Assembly (NCBI RefSeq): GCF_038024065.1
Contig: NZ_CP150667.1
Coordinates: 2,053,501 to 2,117,500, forward strand
Source of the DNA: Polaribacter sejongensis
GTDB lineage: Bacteria; Bacteroidota; Bacteroidia; Flavobacteriales; Flavobacteriaceae
Length of the DNA: 64,000 nucleotides
Direction of reading: 5' to 3'
The notes beneath the pieces were generated by a model that had not been told where the DNA came from, searched no databases, and worked only from the letters and a program-made list of their open reading frames with translations. The translations under genes were made by a program, and so were the position numbers. Shown here piece by piece: positions 25,625-33,362 of this stretch (the first letter of the stretch is position 1; the number at the start of each line of letters is the position of its first letter).

Positions 25625-26740
25625 TTATTCCTCCTTTTTATCATCATTTATTCCCATTTTTTTTATTCGGTTTTTCCAAGAATTTTTAGCATGAGCTTGT
25701 AAGTCTGCAACAGAGTCACTTTCATCCATTATCTCTAAACCTAATAAAGTTTCTATTACATCTTCTTGAGAAACAAGTCCGCTTACAGAACCATATTCAT
25801 CTACAACCAACGCAATATGTTCTTTCTGTCGAATCAGTTTGTCAAATAAATCTGCAATCGATAAATCCCTGTCTGTAATTATAATATTTCTTTTTATAGA
25901 AGCTAAGGTCTCTGCTCCTTTTCCACTAATTATTGCTTCAAATAAATTATCCTTTAGAACATATCCTGTAATTTCATCTGGATTTTCAGCAAAAACAGGA
26001 ATTCTAGAATAACGTAATTTTTTATGCTCATTATAAAAAGTTTCTATCGTTTGGCTTTCATCTGCTATTTCTAAAACAGATCTAGGTGTCATTACATCAT
26101 TTACTTTAATCCCTTTAAAACCTAATAAGTTTCTAATAACCTTACCTTCGTTTTCATGAAAAACCCCATCTTTTTCAGCTATTTCTGTCATTACTAAAAA
26201 GCCTTCTCTACTTAAAACACTGCCATGTCCTTTGCCTCCAATTAATTTTGTAGTTAATTGTAAAACCCAAATAAAACCTGTCCATTTTAAAGGAAAAATC
26301 ATAATATTTAAAGCCTTGGTAGTAAAATTAGCTAACTGTCTCCAATAAGTGGCTCCAATTGTTTTAGGGATAATTTCTGATGCAACTAAAATTAAAATAG
26401 TCATTATTGTAGATACAACACCCACCATAACATCTTCTGTTAATTTAATACCCAAAATAGTTTTAGTAGAAGTACCATACATTTCTGCATAGGCAACTTT
26501 TGCTTGTACACCAACTAAAATAGCCCCTACAGTATGTGCAACTGTATTAATTGTTAAGATTGCTATTAAGGGTTTGTCTACATCTTTCTTTAACGCCTCT
26601 AACTGTATTGCATACTCTAACCCTTCTTTCTTTTTTAGGTTGATAAAAGTTGGTGTAATACTAAGTAAAACTGCCTCTAGAATAGAACACAAAAATGAAA
26701 AGAAAACAGAAACGGTAGCGAAAATTATTAATAATGTCAT
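25625..26740 (-). CDS. CNNM-type (CorC/hemolysin) membrane protein with CBS pair
   Basis: A 371-residue protein from the ATG at 26740 (a longer form begins at 26746). Residues 1-180 are a DUF21/CNNM transmembrane domain (AILTINTVAHTVGAILVG, VASEIIPKTIGATYW). A CBS pair follows: VNDVMTPRSVLEIADESQTI near 215 and DEYGSVSGLVSQEDVIETLLG near 315. Family members take part in Mg2+/Co2+ homeostasis; the CorC_HlyC C-terminal domain is missing, so it ends soon after the CBS pair. Confidence 0.85.
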   Translation of the reverse strand: MTLLIIFATVSVFFSFLCSILEAVLLSITPTFINLKKKEGLEYAIQLEALKKDVDKPLIAILTINTVAHTVGAILVGVQAKVAYAEMYGTSTKTILGIKLTEDVMVGVVSTIMTILILVASEIIPKTIGATYWRQLANFTTKALNIMIFPLKWTGFIWVLQLTTKLIGGKGHGSVLSREGFLVMTEIAEKDGVFHENEGKVIRNLLGFKGIKVNDVMTPRSVLEIADESQTIETFYNEHKKLRYSRIPVFAENPDEITGYVLKDNLFEAIISGKGAETLASIKRNIIITDRDLSIADLFDKLIRQKEHIALVVDEYGSVSGLVSQEDVIETLLGLEIMDESDSVADLQAHAKNSWKNRIKKMGINDDKKEE

Positions 26741-26778
26741 CAACAAAGGTTTAGAATGTAAAAGTAAGGAAAATAAAA

Positions 26779-26806
26779 AACCTCAAGAATTTCTTCTTGA
26801 GGTTTA
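26779..26806 (-). terminator. Terminator after the first DUF3078 gene
   Basis: AAACCTCAAGAA-TTTC-TTCTTGAGGTTT, a perfect 12-bp stem. Leftwards it is followed by TTTTTATTTT, as expected for the minus-strand gene ending at 26830. Confidence 0.85.
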
Positions 26807-26829
26807 AATAAAATATTATTTGATATTAC

Positions 26830-27753
26830 TTAAAAAGCATAACTCAAACCTAGTAAATAGTAAGATTGTAATTTGTTATCTATATTGTCAAAAGTAGCTG
26901 TAGGAACAACAGCATTATCTAAAGCATTGTTTAAAGCTTCTTGTTTATTTTGACGTAAACCTAACTCAAAACCAACTCCAATTCCTTTCCAAATTGTATA
27001 AGCAAAAGAGTTTGTAAATGTCCAGTTAGATAAATCTGATGTATCATAGCTTTGAAACATAGATAAATTAGACTTTACACTTAGTTTACCATATTTCTGT
27101 GTGTAATCTGCTACAACTTTAGCACCTAAAGAAGATTCGAAAACTGTATCTCCACTACTAAAAACAAAATTGTAGTTTCCTGGATGTATAACAACCACTA
27201 AATTATTTGTTGGTGTCCAAGTAGTACCAATACCTAAATCTAAATACCCTGGGTCGTTAAAATTATCTATAATTGTGGTTCTATATTCTGCTAAACCAGA
27301 AAGTGCCCATTTTTTATTTAATCTCTTACCATATAAAGAGCTAATTGTAAATACATCTGTAGTAGCTTCAAAATCTTCATCTCCAGGAACTCCTTCTTCA
27401 TCTAGTTTTACCCAACCTAAATTAACCGCAGCAGAGTTTCTCCAGAAAAAATCTTCTTTAATTAAATTAGCAAAACCATTTACTGTAATACCTATATTAC
27501 CAGCAGTTGCTGTAGGTGCAGTTCTAGAATACCAGTTATTAAAACCAGAAAAACTACCTCCAATTGTACCAAAAGCACCTTTTCTCCATCCTGGAAGTGC
27601 ATCAATTTTTGATTGTAATGCTTTTACCTCTCCTTGTAATTTAGCAATTTCTGCTTTTTTAGGAGCTTGTTCTTTTTTTAATTCTTCAGCTGTTTGTCCA
27701 TTAATGGATAAACTAGTTAATACCAATAAAAATAAAATTGATAACTTCTTCAT
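26830..27753 (-). CDS. DUF3078 outer-membrane protein
   Basis: A 307-residue protein. Signal peptide to about residue 19 (TSLSINGQ), then a heptad-like helical stretch (about 22-53, EELKKEQAPKKAEIAKLQGEVKALQSKIDAL), then a beta-rich domain with aromatic-ending strands to the C-terminal YAF. DUF3078 proteins are predicted outer-membrane beta barrels of unknown role in Bacteroidota. Unlike its neighbour it has the N-terminal coiled helix. A well-formed promoter (27782-27810) lies immediately upstream, so it can be expressed apart from the sufE cluster. Confidence 0.85.
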   Translation of the reverse strand: MKKLSILFLLVLTSLSINGQTAEELKKEQAPKKAEIAKLQGEVKALQSKIDALPGWRKGAFGTIGGSFSGFNNWYSRTAPTATAGNIGITVNGFANLIKEDFFWRNSAAVNLGWVKLDEEGVPGDEDFEATTDVFTISSLYGKRLNKKWALSGLAEYRTTIIDNFNDPGYLDLGIGTTWTPTNNLVVVIHPGNYNFVFSSGDTVFESSLGAKVVADYTQKYGKLSVKSNLSMFQSYDTSDLSNWTFTNSFAYTIWKGIGVGFELGLRQNKQEALNNALDNAVVPTATFDNIDNKLQSYYLLGLSYAF

Positions 27754-27781
27754 CTTTTTGTTTTTTTAAAATTTGAGTGTG

Positions 27782-27810
27782 CAAAAATACACTTTTTCTT
27801 ATTTAGACAA
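27782..27810 (-). promoter_or_regulatory. Bacteroidota-type promoter of the DUF3078 gene
   Basis: On the minus strand TTG (27810-27808), 18 nt, then TATTTTTG (27789-27782): a full -33/-7 match. Start predicted near 27777, giving a leader of about 24 nt. Confidence 0.7.
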
Positions 27811-27818
27811 TAAAAATA

Positions 27819-28682
27819 TTAATAAGTCACTTTTTGGTGGAAATTATAATTTAAACCTAAACCAAACATTTCTCTAAACTGAACACTACTAGAAGCATTG
27901 TCATCAATTACTGTTTGAAAAGTCATTTGCATTTTTATAGACTTATTTACCTTAAAACTAATATTTGTTTGGTAATCAACATCCACATTACCAACATCAT
28001 TCAAATAATCTGAATACATGGTTAAAATATTTTCCATTTCAATATTATCCATCAAAGTAAATTTATAAAGTCCAGATAAGTTAAAACCTAAACTAAACGC
28101 GGTATTACTATCTTCATCAACACCAAATTCACCTGAAAAATCATCATTTACAAAAGTATATCTTGCGGTTGATGGCGCTATATTTATATTTAATCTATCT
28201 GATCTCTTCCATAACATACCAGGACCAAAAGTTAAATATGCAGGTGAAAAAAAGTCTGAAACAACCAACTTAGGTTCATTGGTATAATTATAGCCTTTTG
28301 AATATTGTGATTTTAAATTACCTAGAAACGAAAAAAACCAATAATTAGATGTTTTGTACCCAAATAAACTATTTAACTCAAAACGATCAATTGTTTTACG
28401 ATGCCCTTTTTCACTAAAATGACTAATACCATAGCCTGTTATCATTCTAGTATCCCAGTTTACATTGTCTTTTTTGTAATTAAAATTATAATCTACCGTT
28501 AAATTTCCTGCAACTGTATTTTCTCCTCCAGAAGACCAATTAGAAAAGGAAGATTGATTAAAAACAAAACTAAATTTACCGTTAATTTTCCATTTAGGAA
28601 TGGGTAAAGTATCTTTCTTCTTTTTTTGTGCATAAAAAGAAGTAGAAAAAAGAACGAGTAAAAGAAGTAATAATCTTCTCAT
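27819..28682 (-). CDS. DUF3078 outer-membrane protein (second copy)
   Basis: A 287-residue protein with a signal peptide (about residues 1-18, ending SFYA-Q) and a beta-strand domain: GKFSFVFNQSSFSNWSSGGENT, YNFNYKKDNVNW, NSLFGYKTSNYWFFSFLGNL and a final FGLGLNYNFHQK. This is the DUF3078 pattern. The gene starts 6 bp after the DUF2480 stop, so it belongs to the sufE-MIP18-DUF2480 transcript. A role in the outer membrane is assumed from fold; its link with Fe-S assembly is not explained. Confidence 0.85.
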   Translation of the reverse strand: MRRLLLLLLVLFSTSFYAQKKKKDTLPIPKWKINGKFSFVFNQSSFSNWSSGGENTVAGNLTVDYNFNYKKDNVNWDTRMITGYGISHFSEKGHRKTIDRFELNSLFGYKTSNYWFFSFLGNLKSQYSKGYNYTNEPKLVVSDFFSPAYLTFGPGMLWKRSDRLNINIAPSTARYTFVNDDFSGEFGVDEDSNTAFSLGFNLSGLYKFTLMDNIEMENILTMYSDYLNDVGNVDVDYQTNISFKVNKSIKMQMTFQTVIDDNASSSVQFREMFGLGLNYNFHQKVTY

Positions 28683-28688
28683 TGTAAA

Positions 28689-29198
28689 TTATTTTTTAAT
28701 TTTATATAAAGGCACTGTCGAGCAAGCTTCTCCAAACATAATAGACCTTGCTACAGGTTGTAATTTTTCTATTAAAAAAACATAAGCGGAATTAGGGATT
28801 GGCTTATTTGCACACCCTTTTATGATAACTGGTGCATTAATAAATTCCTTAAGATCTAAAAAACCAATTAATTCTTGATAAAGAACTGTTTCTAACAACT
28901 CTAAATCTCCAATCACCACTTTATTTGCAAACGGAATTAATTCTGACGCCACTAACATAAAAGCCCAAGAAGGAATTATTGCATCTACAGAACAAGAAAT
29001 AGCTACAAAACTATTTTTGTATTGAGACCAATCGTGGTTTTGTACCGATTCTCTAAAGTCTTTTTCTTTTAAGATTAACTCTTGAAACAACCAATCTTTA
29101 ACATCAAATACCACTCTTTTTCCTTCTGGATAGATTTCTTCTAAATCAAAGGTTTTAAGTTTACTATTTGTAACCCTATTTATAATTTCTTCTTGCAT
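28689..29198 (-). CDS. DUF2480 family protein
   Basis: A 169-residue protein from the ATG at 29198 (a 185-residue form from 29246 would translate through the dispersed repeat). Residues include KLKTFDLEEIYPEG, RVVFDVKDWLFQELILKEKDFR, IPSWAFMLVASEL and CANKPIPNSAYVFL, matching DUF2480. The family has a conserved cysteine pattern but no known reaction. It is placed in a conserved flavobacterial cluster behind sufE and a MIP18-like gene, suggesting a role in or near Fe-S cluster maintenance. Confidence 0.82.
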   Translation of the reverse strand: MQEEIINRVTNSKLKTFDLEEIYPEGKRVVFDVKDWLFQELILKEKDFRESVQNHDWSQYKNSFVAISCSVDAIIPSWAFMLVASELIPFANKVVIGDLELLETVLYQELIGFLDLKEFINAPVIIKGCANKPIPNSAYVFLIEKLQPVARSIMFGEACSTVPLYKIKK

Positions 29199-29218
29199 TA
29201 TTAAAGTTTCAAAGTTGA

Positions 29219-29258
29219 AATTTCTCAATCGCTTAAAAAAGCTCATTTAGAAATGACA
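29219..29258. repeat. Dispersed repeat piece (third copy)
   Basis: TTTCTCAATCGCTTAAAAAAGCTCATTTAGAAATGACA is a variant of 5060-5097 and 7759-7796 with a few changes; here the palindrome is broken (TTTAGAAATGA). It lies between the MIP18-like and DUF2480 genes. Confidence 0.65.
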
Positions 29259-29297
29259 TTGGTTGTTTTATTCAGAAAACTGTTAGTGAGAACTATT

Positions 29298-29618
29298 TTA
29301 TAGCATTCCCAGTTCTAGTTTTGCTTCTTCACTCATCATATCTTGTGTCCAAGTAGGATCAAAAGTAATTTCTACTTCACAGCTTTTAATTTCCTCTAAA
29401 GTTTTTACTTTATCTTCAATCTCAACTGGCAAACTTTCTGCTACCGGACAATTAGGTGAGGTTAATGTCATTAATATTTTTGCATTATTATCTTCAGATA
29501 CAAAAACGTCATAAATTAAACCTAATTCGTAAATATCTACCGGAATTTCTGGATCATAAATTGTTTTTAAAACATTTACAATTTTATCTCCTATTACTTC
29601 TAACTCTTTATCTGTCAT
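29298..29618 (-). CDS. MIP18/DUF59-family Fe-S assembly protein (SufT-like)
   Basis: A 106-residue protein of the MIP18 (DUF59/PaaD-like) family. It has VNVLKTIYDPEIPVDIYELGLIYDV and MTLTSPNCPVAESLPVEIEDKV with a conserved cysteine, then FDPTWTQDMMSEEAKLELGML. Relatives (SufT, PaaD) help to mature iron-sulphur proteins. It follows sufE by 39 bp and precedes DUF2480. No partner SUF genes (sufB, sufC, sufD, sufS) are in the window. Confidence 0.88.
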   Translation of the reverse strand: MTDKELEVIGDKIVNVLKTIYDPEIPVDIYELGLIYDVFVSEDNNAKILMTLTSPNCPVAESLPVEIEDKVKTLEEIKSCEVEITFDPTWTQDMMSEEAKLELGML

Positions 29619-29657
29619 TATATTTCATTTAACAATTAGTTTTCACCAATTGTATTT

Positions 29658-30083
29658 TTAATTTCCTAATTTAGTTTGTTGTGCAATGGCATACATTTTT
29701 ATGTACTTAACCATAGAAACTAAACCATTTGCTCTTGTTGGTGATAAATGTTCTTTTAAACCGATTTCATCAATAAAATCTGTAGAAGCCCCTAAAATAT
29801 CTACCGGTTTTTGGTTTGAATATACCCTCAATAACAATGCCACAATACCCTTGGTTAATATAGCATCACTATCCGCAGAAAATTTAATAATATCTCCCTC
29901 TAATTCAGAATATAACCAAACTTTAGACTGGCAACCTTTTATTAAATTTTCATCTAATTTATTCGCATCCTCAATAATTGGTAACGATTTACCTAACTCT
30001 ATAATGTACTCATAGCGCTCCATCCAATCATCAAACATAGAAAACTCATCAATAATTTCTTCTTGTATTTCTTTGATAGTCAT
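29658..30083 (-). CDS. sufE: Cysteine desulfuration protein SufE
   Basis: A 141-residue SufE homologue. C51 in LIKGCQSKVWL matches the sulfur-accepting cysteine (Cys51 in E. coli SufE). It receives persulfide from the cysteine desulfurase SufS and passes it to the SufBCD scaffold. It is the first gene of a cluster followed by a MIP18 protein, DUF2480 and DUF3078. A -7 box on the minus strand (30137-30130) lies upstream and faces the PfkB gene promoter. Confidence 0.93.
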   Translation of the reverse strand: MTIKEIQEEIIDEFSMFDDWMERYEYIIELGKSLPIIEDANKLDENLIKGCQSKVWLYSELEGDIIKFSADSDAILTKGIVALLLRVYSNQKPVDILGASTDFIDEIGLKEHLSPTRANGLVSMVKYIKMYAIAQQTKLGN

Positions 30084-30101
30084 TTTTAAAACTTATTTTT
30101 G
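30073..30101 (+). promoter_or_regulatory. Promoter of the PfkB kinase gene
   Basis: TTG (30073-30075), 18 nt, TATTTTTG (30094-30101): full -33/-7 match. The -33 is inside the sufE coding region. Predicted start near 30106, leaving a leader of about 50 nt with the palindrome GCATTTTATAAAATGC (30115-30130). Confidence 0.65.
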
Positions 30102-30129
30102 CACTTTTTAAAAAGCATTTTATAAAATG

Positions 30130-30137
30130 CAAAATTA
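30130..30137 (-). promoter_or_regulatory. -7 element for sufE
   Basis: TAATTTTG read on the minus strand; start predicted near 30125. This start and the plus-strand start near 30106 overlap by about 20 bp across the palindrome at 30115-30130, so the two 5' leaders are complementary there. Confidence 0.5.
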
Positions 30138-30154
30138 CGTATAAAATCTAAGAA

Positions 30155-31081
30155 ATGAGTAAATTATTAGCAGTTGGTACAGTAGCTTTTGATGCAATTG
30201 AAACCCCTTTTGGGAAAACTGACAAAATATTAGGTGGATCTGGAACCTATGTAGGTCTAGCTGCAAGTCAATTTGGAGTAAAAACAGGCGTTGTTTCTGT
30301 AGTTGGTGGAGATTTTTCTGAATCTTACTTAGAAATGATGAATTCTAAAGGTATTAATACTGATGGAATTGAGGTTGACAAAAAAGGTAAAACTTTTTTC
30401 TGGAGTGGTAAATATCATAATGATATGAACTCTAGAGATACTTTAATTACAGAATTAAATGTATTAGAAACTTTTACACCAGTTGTACCAGAAAACTTTA
30501 AAGATGCAGGTATTGTAATGTTAGGGAATTTACACCCGTTAACACAAGCATCTGTATTAGATCAAATGACAGAAAGACCAAAACTAGTAGTTTTAGATAC
30601 TATGAATTTTTGGATGGACATTGCTTTAGATGATTTACATACTGTTTTAAAACGTGTAGATGTAGTAACTATTAATGATGAAGAAGCGCGTCAATTATCT
30701 GGAGAATATTCTTTAGTAAATGCAGCTAAAAAGATTCATGAAATGGGACCTAAATATGTCGTAATCAAAAAAGGAGAACATGGTGCTTTATTATTTAATG
30801 AAGGAGATATGTTTTATGCGCCTGCATTACCTTTAGCAGAAGTTTTTGACCCTACAGGAGCTGGAGATACATTTGCTGGTGGTTTTTGTGGTTATTTAGC
30901 TAAAACAGAAGACATTTCTTTTAACAACATGAAAAATGCAATTATCTACGGTTCTAACCTTGCCTCTTTTTGTGTAGAAAAGTTTGGTACAGAGCGCATG
31001 GAAACACTTACAACGGAAGAAGTTAAAAAGCGATTACAAGCTTTTAAAGAATTAACACAGTTTGATATAAAAATATCTTAA
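30155..31081 (+). CDS. PfkB-family sugar/nucleoside kinase
   Basis: A 308-residue ribokinase-superfamily kinase. Marks: ILGGSGTYVGLAASQFG near residue 25, GDFSESYL, VVTINDEEARQL near 170, and the C-terminal PfkB signature DPTGAGDTFAGGF near 230, with the catalytic aspartate. It phosphorylates a sugar or nucleoside; substrate not decided. It is followed by a strong terminator and then by a PurF-like gene. Close pairing of the two in Flavobacteria (from memory) suggests a purine or ribose-linked role, which is inference. Confidence 0.88.
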   Translation: MSKLLAVGTVAFDAIETPFGKTDKILGGSGTYVGLAASQFGVKTGVVSVVGGDFSESYLEMMNSKGINTDGIEVDKKGKTFFWSGKYHNDMNSRDTLITELNVLETFTPVVPENFKDAGIVMLGNLHPLTQASVLDQMTERPKLVVLDTMNFWMDIALDDLHTVLKRVDVVTINDEEARQLSGEYSLVNAAKKIHEMGPKYVVIKKGEHGALLFNEGDMFYAPALPLAEVFDPTGAGDTFAGGFCGYLAKTEDISFNNMKNAIIYGSNLASFCVEKFGTERMETLTTEEVKKRLQAFKELTQFDIKIS

Positions 31082-31085
31082 TTTT

Positions 31086-31117
31086 AATCCGCGGTTTTTG
31101 CTGCGGATTTTTTTTTT
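31086..31117 (+). terminator. Terminator after the PfkB gene
   Basis: AATCCGC-GG...GCGGATT stem with an inner wobble/GC extension and a tail of 10 T. Confidence 0.85.
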
Positions 31118-31148
31118 CAACAACACAACAAAAAAACTATAAAGACCA

Positions 31149-33047
31149 ATGAGCGATGCTATTAAACATGAATGTGGAATTGCACTTGTTAGATTAAAGA
31201 AACCGTTACAGTTTTATAAAGACAAATACGGTTCTGCTTTTTACGGAATTAATAAAATGTATTTATTAATGGAAAAACAGCACAATCGTGGACAAGATGG
31301 TGCAGGTTTTGCTAGCGTAAAATTTAATGTAGAACCAGGTACAAGATATATTAGTAGAGTACGTTCTAATCAATCGCAGCCAATACAAGATGTTTTTGCT
31401 CAAATTAATGAACGTTTAAATAAAGTTTTAGAACAAAATCCAGACAAAAAAGACGACGTTGCTTGGCAAGAAGAAAACATGCCTTATGTTGGAAACTTAT
31501 TTTTAGGGCACGTACGTTATGGTACATTTGGTAAAAATAGTATAGAAAGTGTACACCCTTTTTTACGTCAAAGTAACTGGAAACATAAAAACTTAATAGT
31601 TGCTGGTAACTTTAACATGACTAATTCTAACCAAATACTTGAAGAATTAATTGAGTTAGGGCAGCACCCTAAAGAATTTACAGATACGGTAACTGTAATG
31701 GAAAAAATTGGTCATTTTTTAGAAGATGAAGTTGGCAAATTATACCAAGAAGCAAAGAAAAAAGGATTTAATAAAAGAGATGCTTCACCTTACATCGAAG
31801 AAAATTTAAAACTTAAAAAAGTATTAAAAAGATCTTCTAGAAACTGGGATGGTGGTTATGCTATGGCAGGTTTAGTTGGTCATGGAGATGCTTTTGTTTT
31901 AAGAGATCCAAACGGAATTAGACCTACTTATTTTTATGAAGATGAAGAAGTTGTAGTTGTCGCTTCAGAAAGACCAGTTATTCAAACTGTTTTTAATGTA
32001 AAGATAGAAGACGTTCAAGAATTAGAAAGAGGACATGCTTTAATTATTAAGAAAAGTGGCGTAACTTCAATTAAGAAAATTATAGAGCCTAGAGAAAAAT
32101 TATCTTGTTCTTTTGAACGTATCTATTTTTCTAGAGGAAGTGATGCTTCTATTTATAAAGAACGAAAAGACTTAGGAAAAATAGTATTCCCAAAGATTTT
32201 AGAATCTATTAATAGCGATATTTCTAACACCGTATTTTCTTTTATACCAAACACAGCAGAAACTTCTTTCTACGGAATGGTAGAAGCTGCTGAAGATTTA
32301 TTAAACCAACAAAAAACAGCTAAAATTTTAGCTGGTGGAACAAAATTATCAGCACAAAAGGTTACAGAAATTTTATCTGAAAGACCTCGTTTTGAAAAAA
32401 TAGCCATTAAAGATGCAAAATTAAGAACTTTTATTGCAGATGATAGCAGTAGAGATGATTTGGTAGAGCATGTTTATGACATTACATATGGTGTTGTAAA
32501 ACCTACTGATAACCTAGTTATCATTGATGATAGTATTGTTCGTGGAACAACTTTAAAGAAAAGTATTATTAGAATTTTAGATCGATTAAGTCCTAAAAAG
32601 ATAGTAGTAGTTTCTTCTGCTCCACAAATTCGTTACCCAGATTGTTACGGAATTGACATGGCAAAAATTGATGGTTTTATTGCTTTTAATGCTGCTCTAG
32701 AATTATTAAAAGACACCAATCAATATCATATTGTAGAAGAGGTTTATAAAAAATCTAAAGCTCAACAAGGTGCTAATGATGAAGATGTTGTAAATTATGT
32801 AAAAGAAATTTACAAACCTTTTTCAGCAGAAGAAATATCAAAGAAAATAGCAGAAATGCTAAAAACAAAAGATATTAAAGCAGAAGTGGAAGTGATTTAT
32901 CAATCTATAGAAGGTTTGCATAAAGCATGTCCAGATAATTTAGGAGATTGGTATTTTACAGGAAACTACCCAACTCCCGGAGGAATGAGAGTTGTAAACC
33001 AAGCCTTCATTAATTTCTATGAAGGAAATGATAAAAGAGCGTATTAA
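31149..33047 (+). CDS. Amidophosphoribosyltransferase-like protein (PurF family)
   Basis: A 632-residue glutamine PRPP amidotransferase relative, longer than the usual 470-510. The N-terminal nucleophile candidate is C9 (KHECGIALV), then NRGQDGAG, GHVRYGTFG, GGYAMAGLVG, RDPNGIRPTYF and the PRPP motif VIIDDSIVRGTT near residue 460, and SAPQIRYPDCYGIDMA. Some family positions differ: AGNFNMTN where AHNGNLTN-type is usual, and YFSRGSD where ARPDS-type is usual. Its reaction may be the first purine step or a related one; a canonical PurF probably lies elsewhere. Terminators flank it on both sides. Confidence 0.8.
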   Translation: MSDAIKHECGIALVRLKKPLQFYKDKYGSAFYGINKMYLLMEKQHNRGQDGAGFASVKFNVEPGTRYISRVRSNQSQPIQDVFAQINERLNKVLEQNPDKKDDVAWQEENMPYVGNLFLGHVRYGTFGKNSIESVHPFLRQSNWKHKNLIVAGNFNMTNSNQILEELIELGQHPKEFTDTVTVMEKIGHFLEDEVGKLYQEAKKKGFNKRDASPYIEENLKLKKVLKRSSRNWDGGYAMAGLVGHGDAFVLRDPNGIRPTYFYEDEEVVVVASERPVIQTVFNVKIEDVQELERGHALIIKKSGVTSIKKIIEPREKLSCSFERIYFSRGSDASIYKERKDLGKIVFPKILESINSDISNTVFSFIPNTAETSFYGMVEAAEDLLNQQKTAKILAGGTKLSAQKVTEILSERPRFEKIAIKDAKLRTFIADDSSRDDLVEHVYDITYGVVKPTDNLVIIDDSIVRGTTLKKSIIRILDRLSPKKIVVVSSAPQIRYPDCYGIDMAKIDGFIAFNAALELLKDTNQYHIVEEVYKKSKAQQGANDEDVVNYVKEIYKPFSAEEISKKIAEMLKTKDIKAEVEVIYQSIEGLHKACPDNLGDWYFTGNYPTPGGMRVVNQAFINFYEGNDKRAY

Positions 33048-33099
33048 GCATTACCAAAAATATTTTTTATAGTTAATTTCTATAACAAAAGCTAACATT

Positions 33100-33138
33100 A
33101 CTCATCTACAAAAATAAATTGTAGATGAGTTTTTTTTT
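33100..33138 (+). terminator. Terminator after the PurF-like gene
   Basis: ACTCATCTACAA / TTGTAGATGAGT, a perfect 12-bp stem with a 7-nt loop, followed by a T run. The rest of the gap (33139-33362) holds no feature that I can support. Confidence 0.9.
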
Positions 33139-33362
33139 ACTGTAAAAAGAAACGTCAACTATTAAATACACTACTTTAATAGAACTTATTTTAATGAATT
33201 CTTCAGATTAAACAACCAAAGGTACTTCTACCCTATGCTATTTACCCAATCTACTTATTAAGAAGCTCTCTTTATTGATTTCCTCCTTTCCCTTTAACAT
33301 ATATTTAAGACTCAATACTTCAGCGTTTTCTTAATTTCGAAACCAATTCAAATAATACTTTA

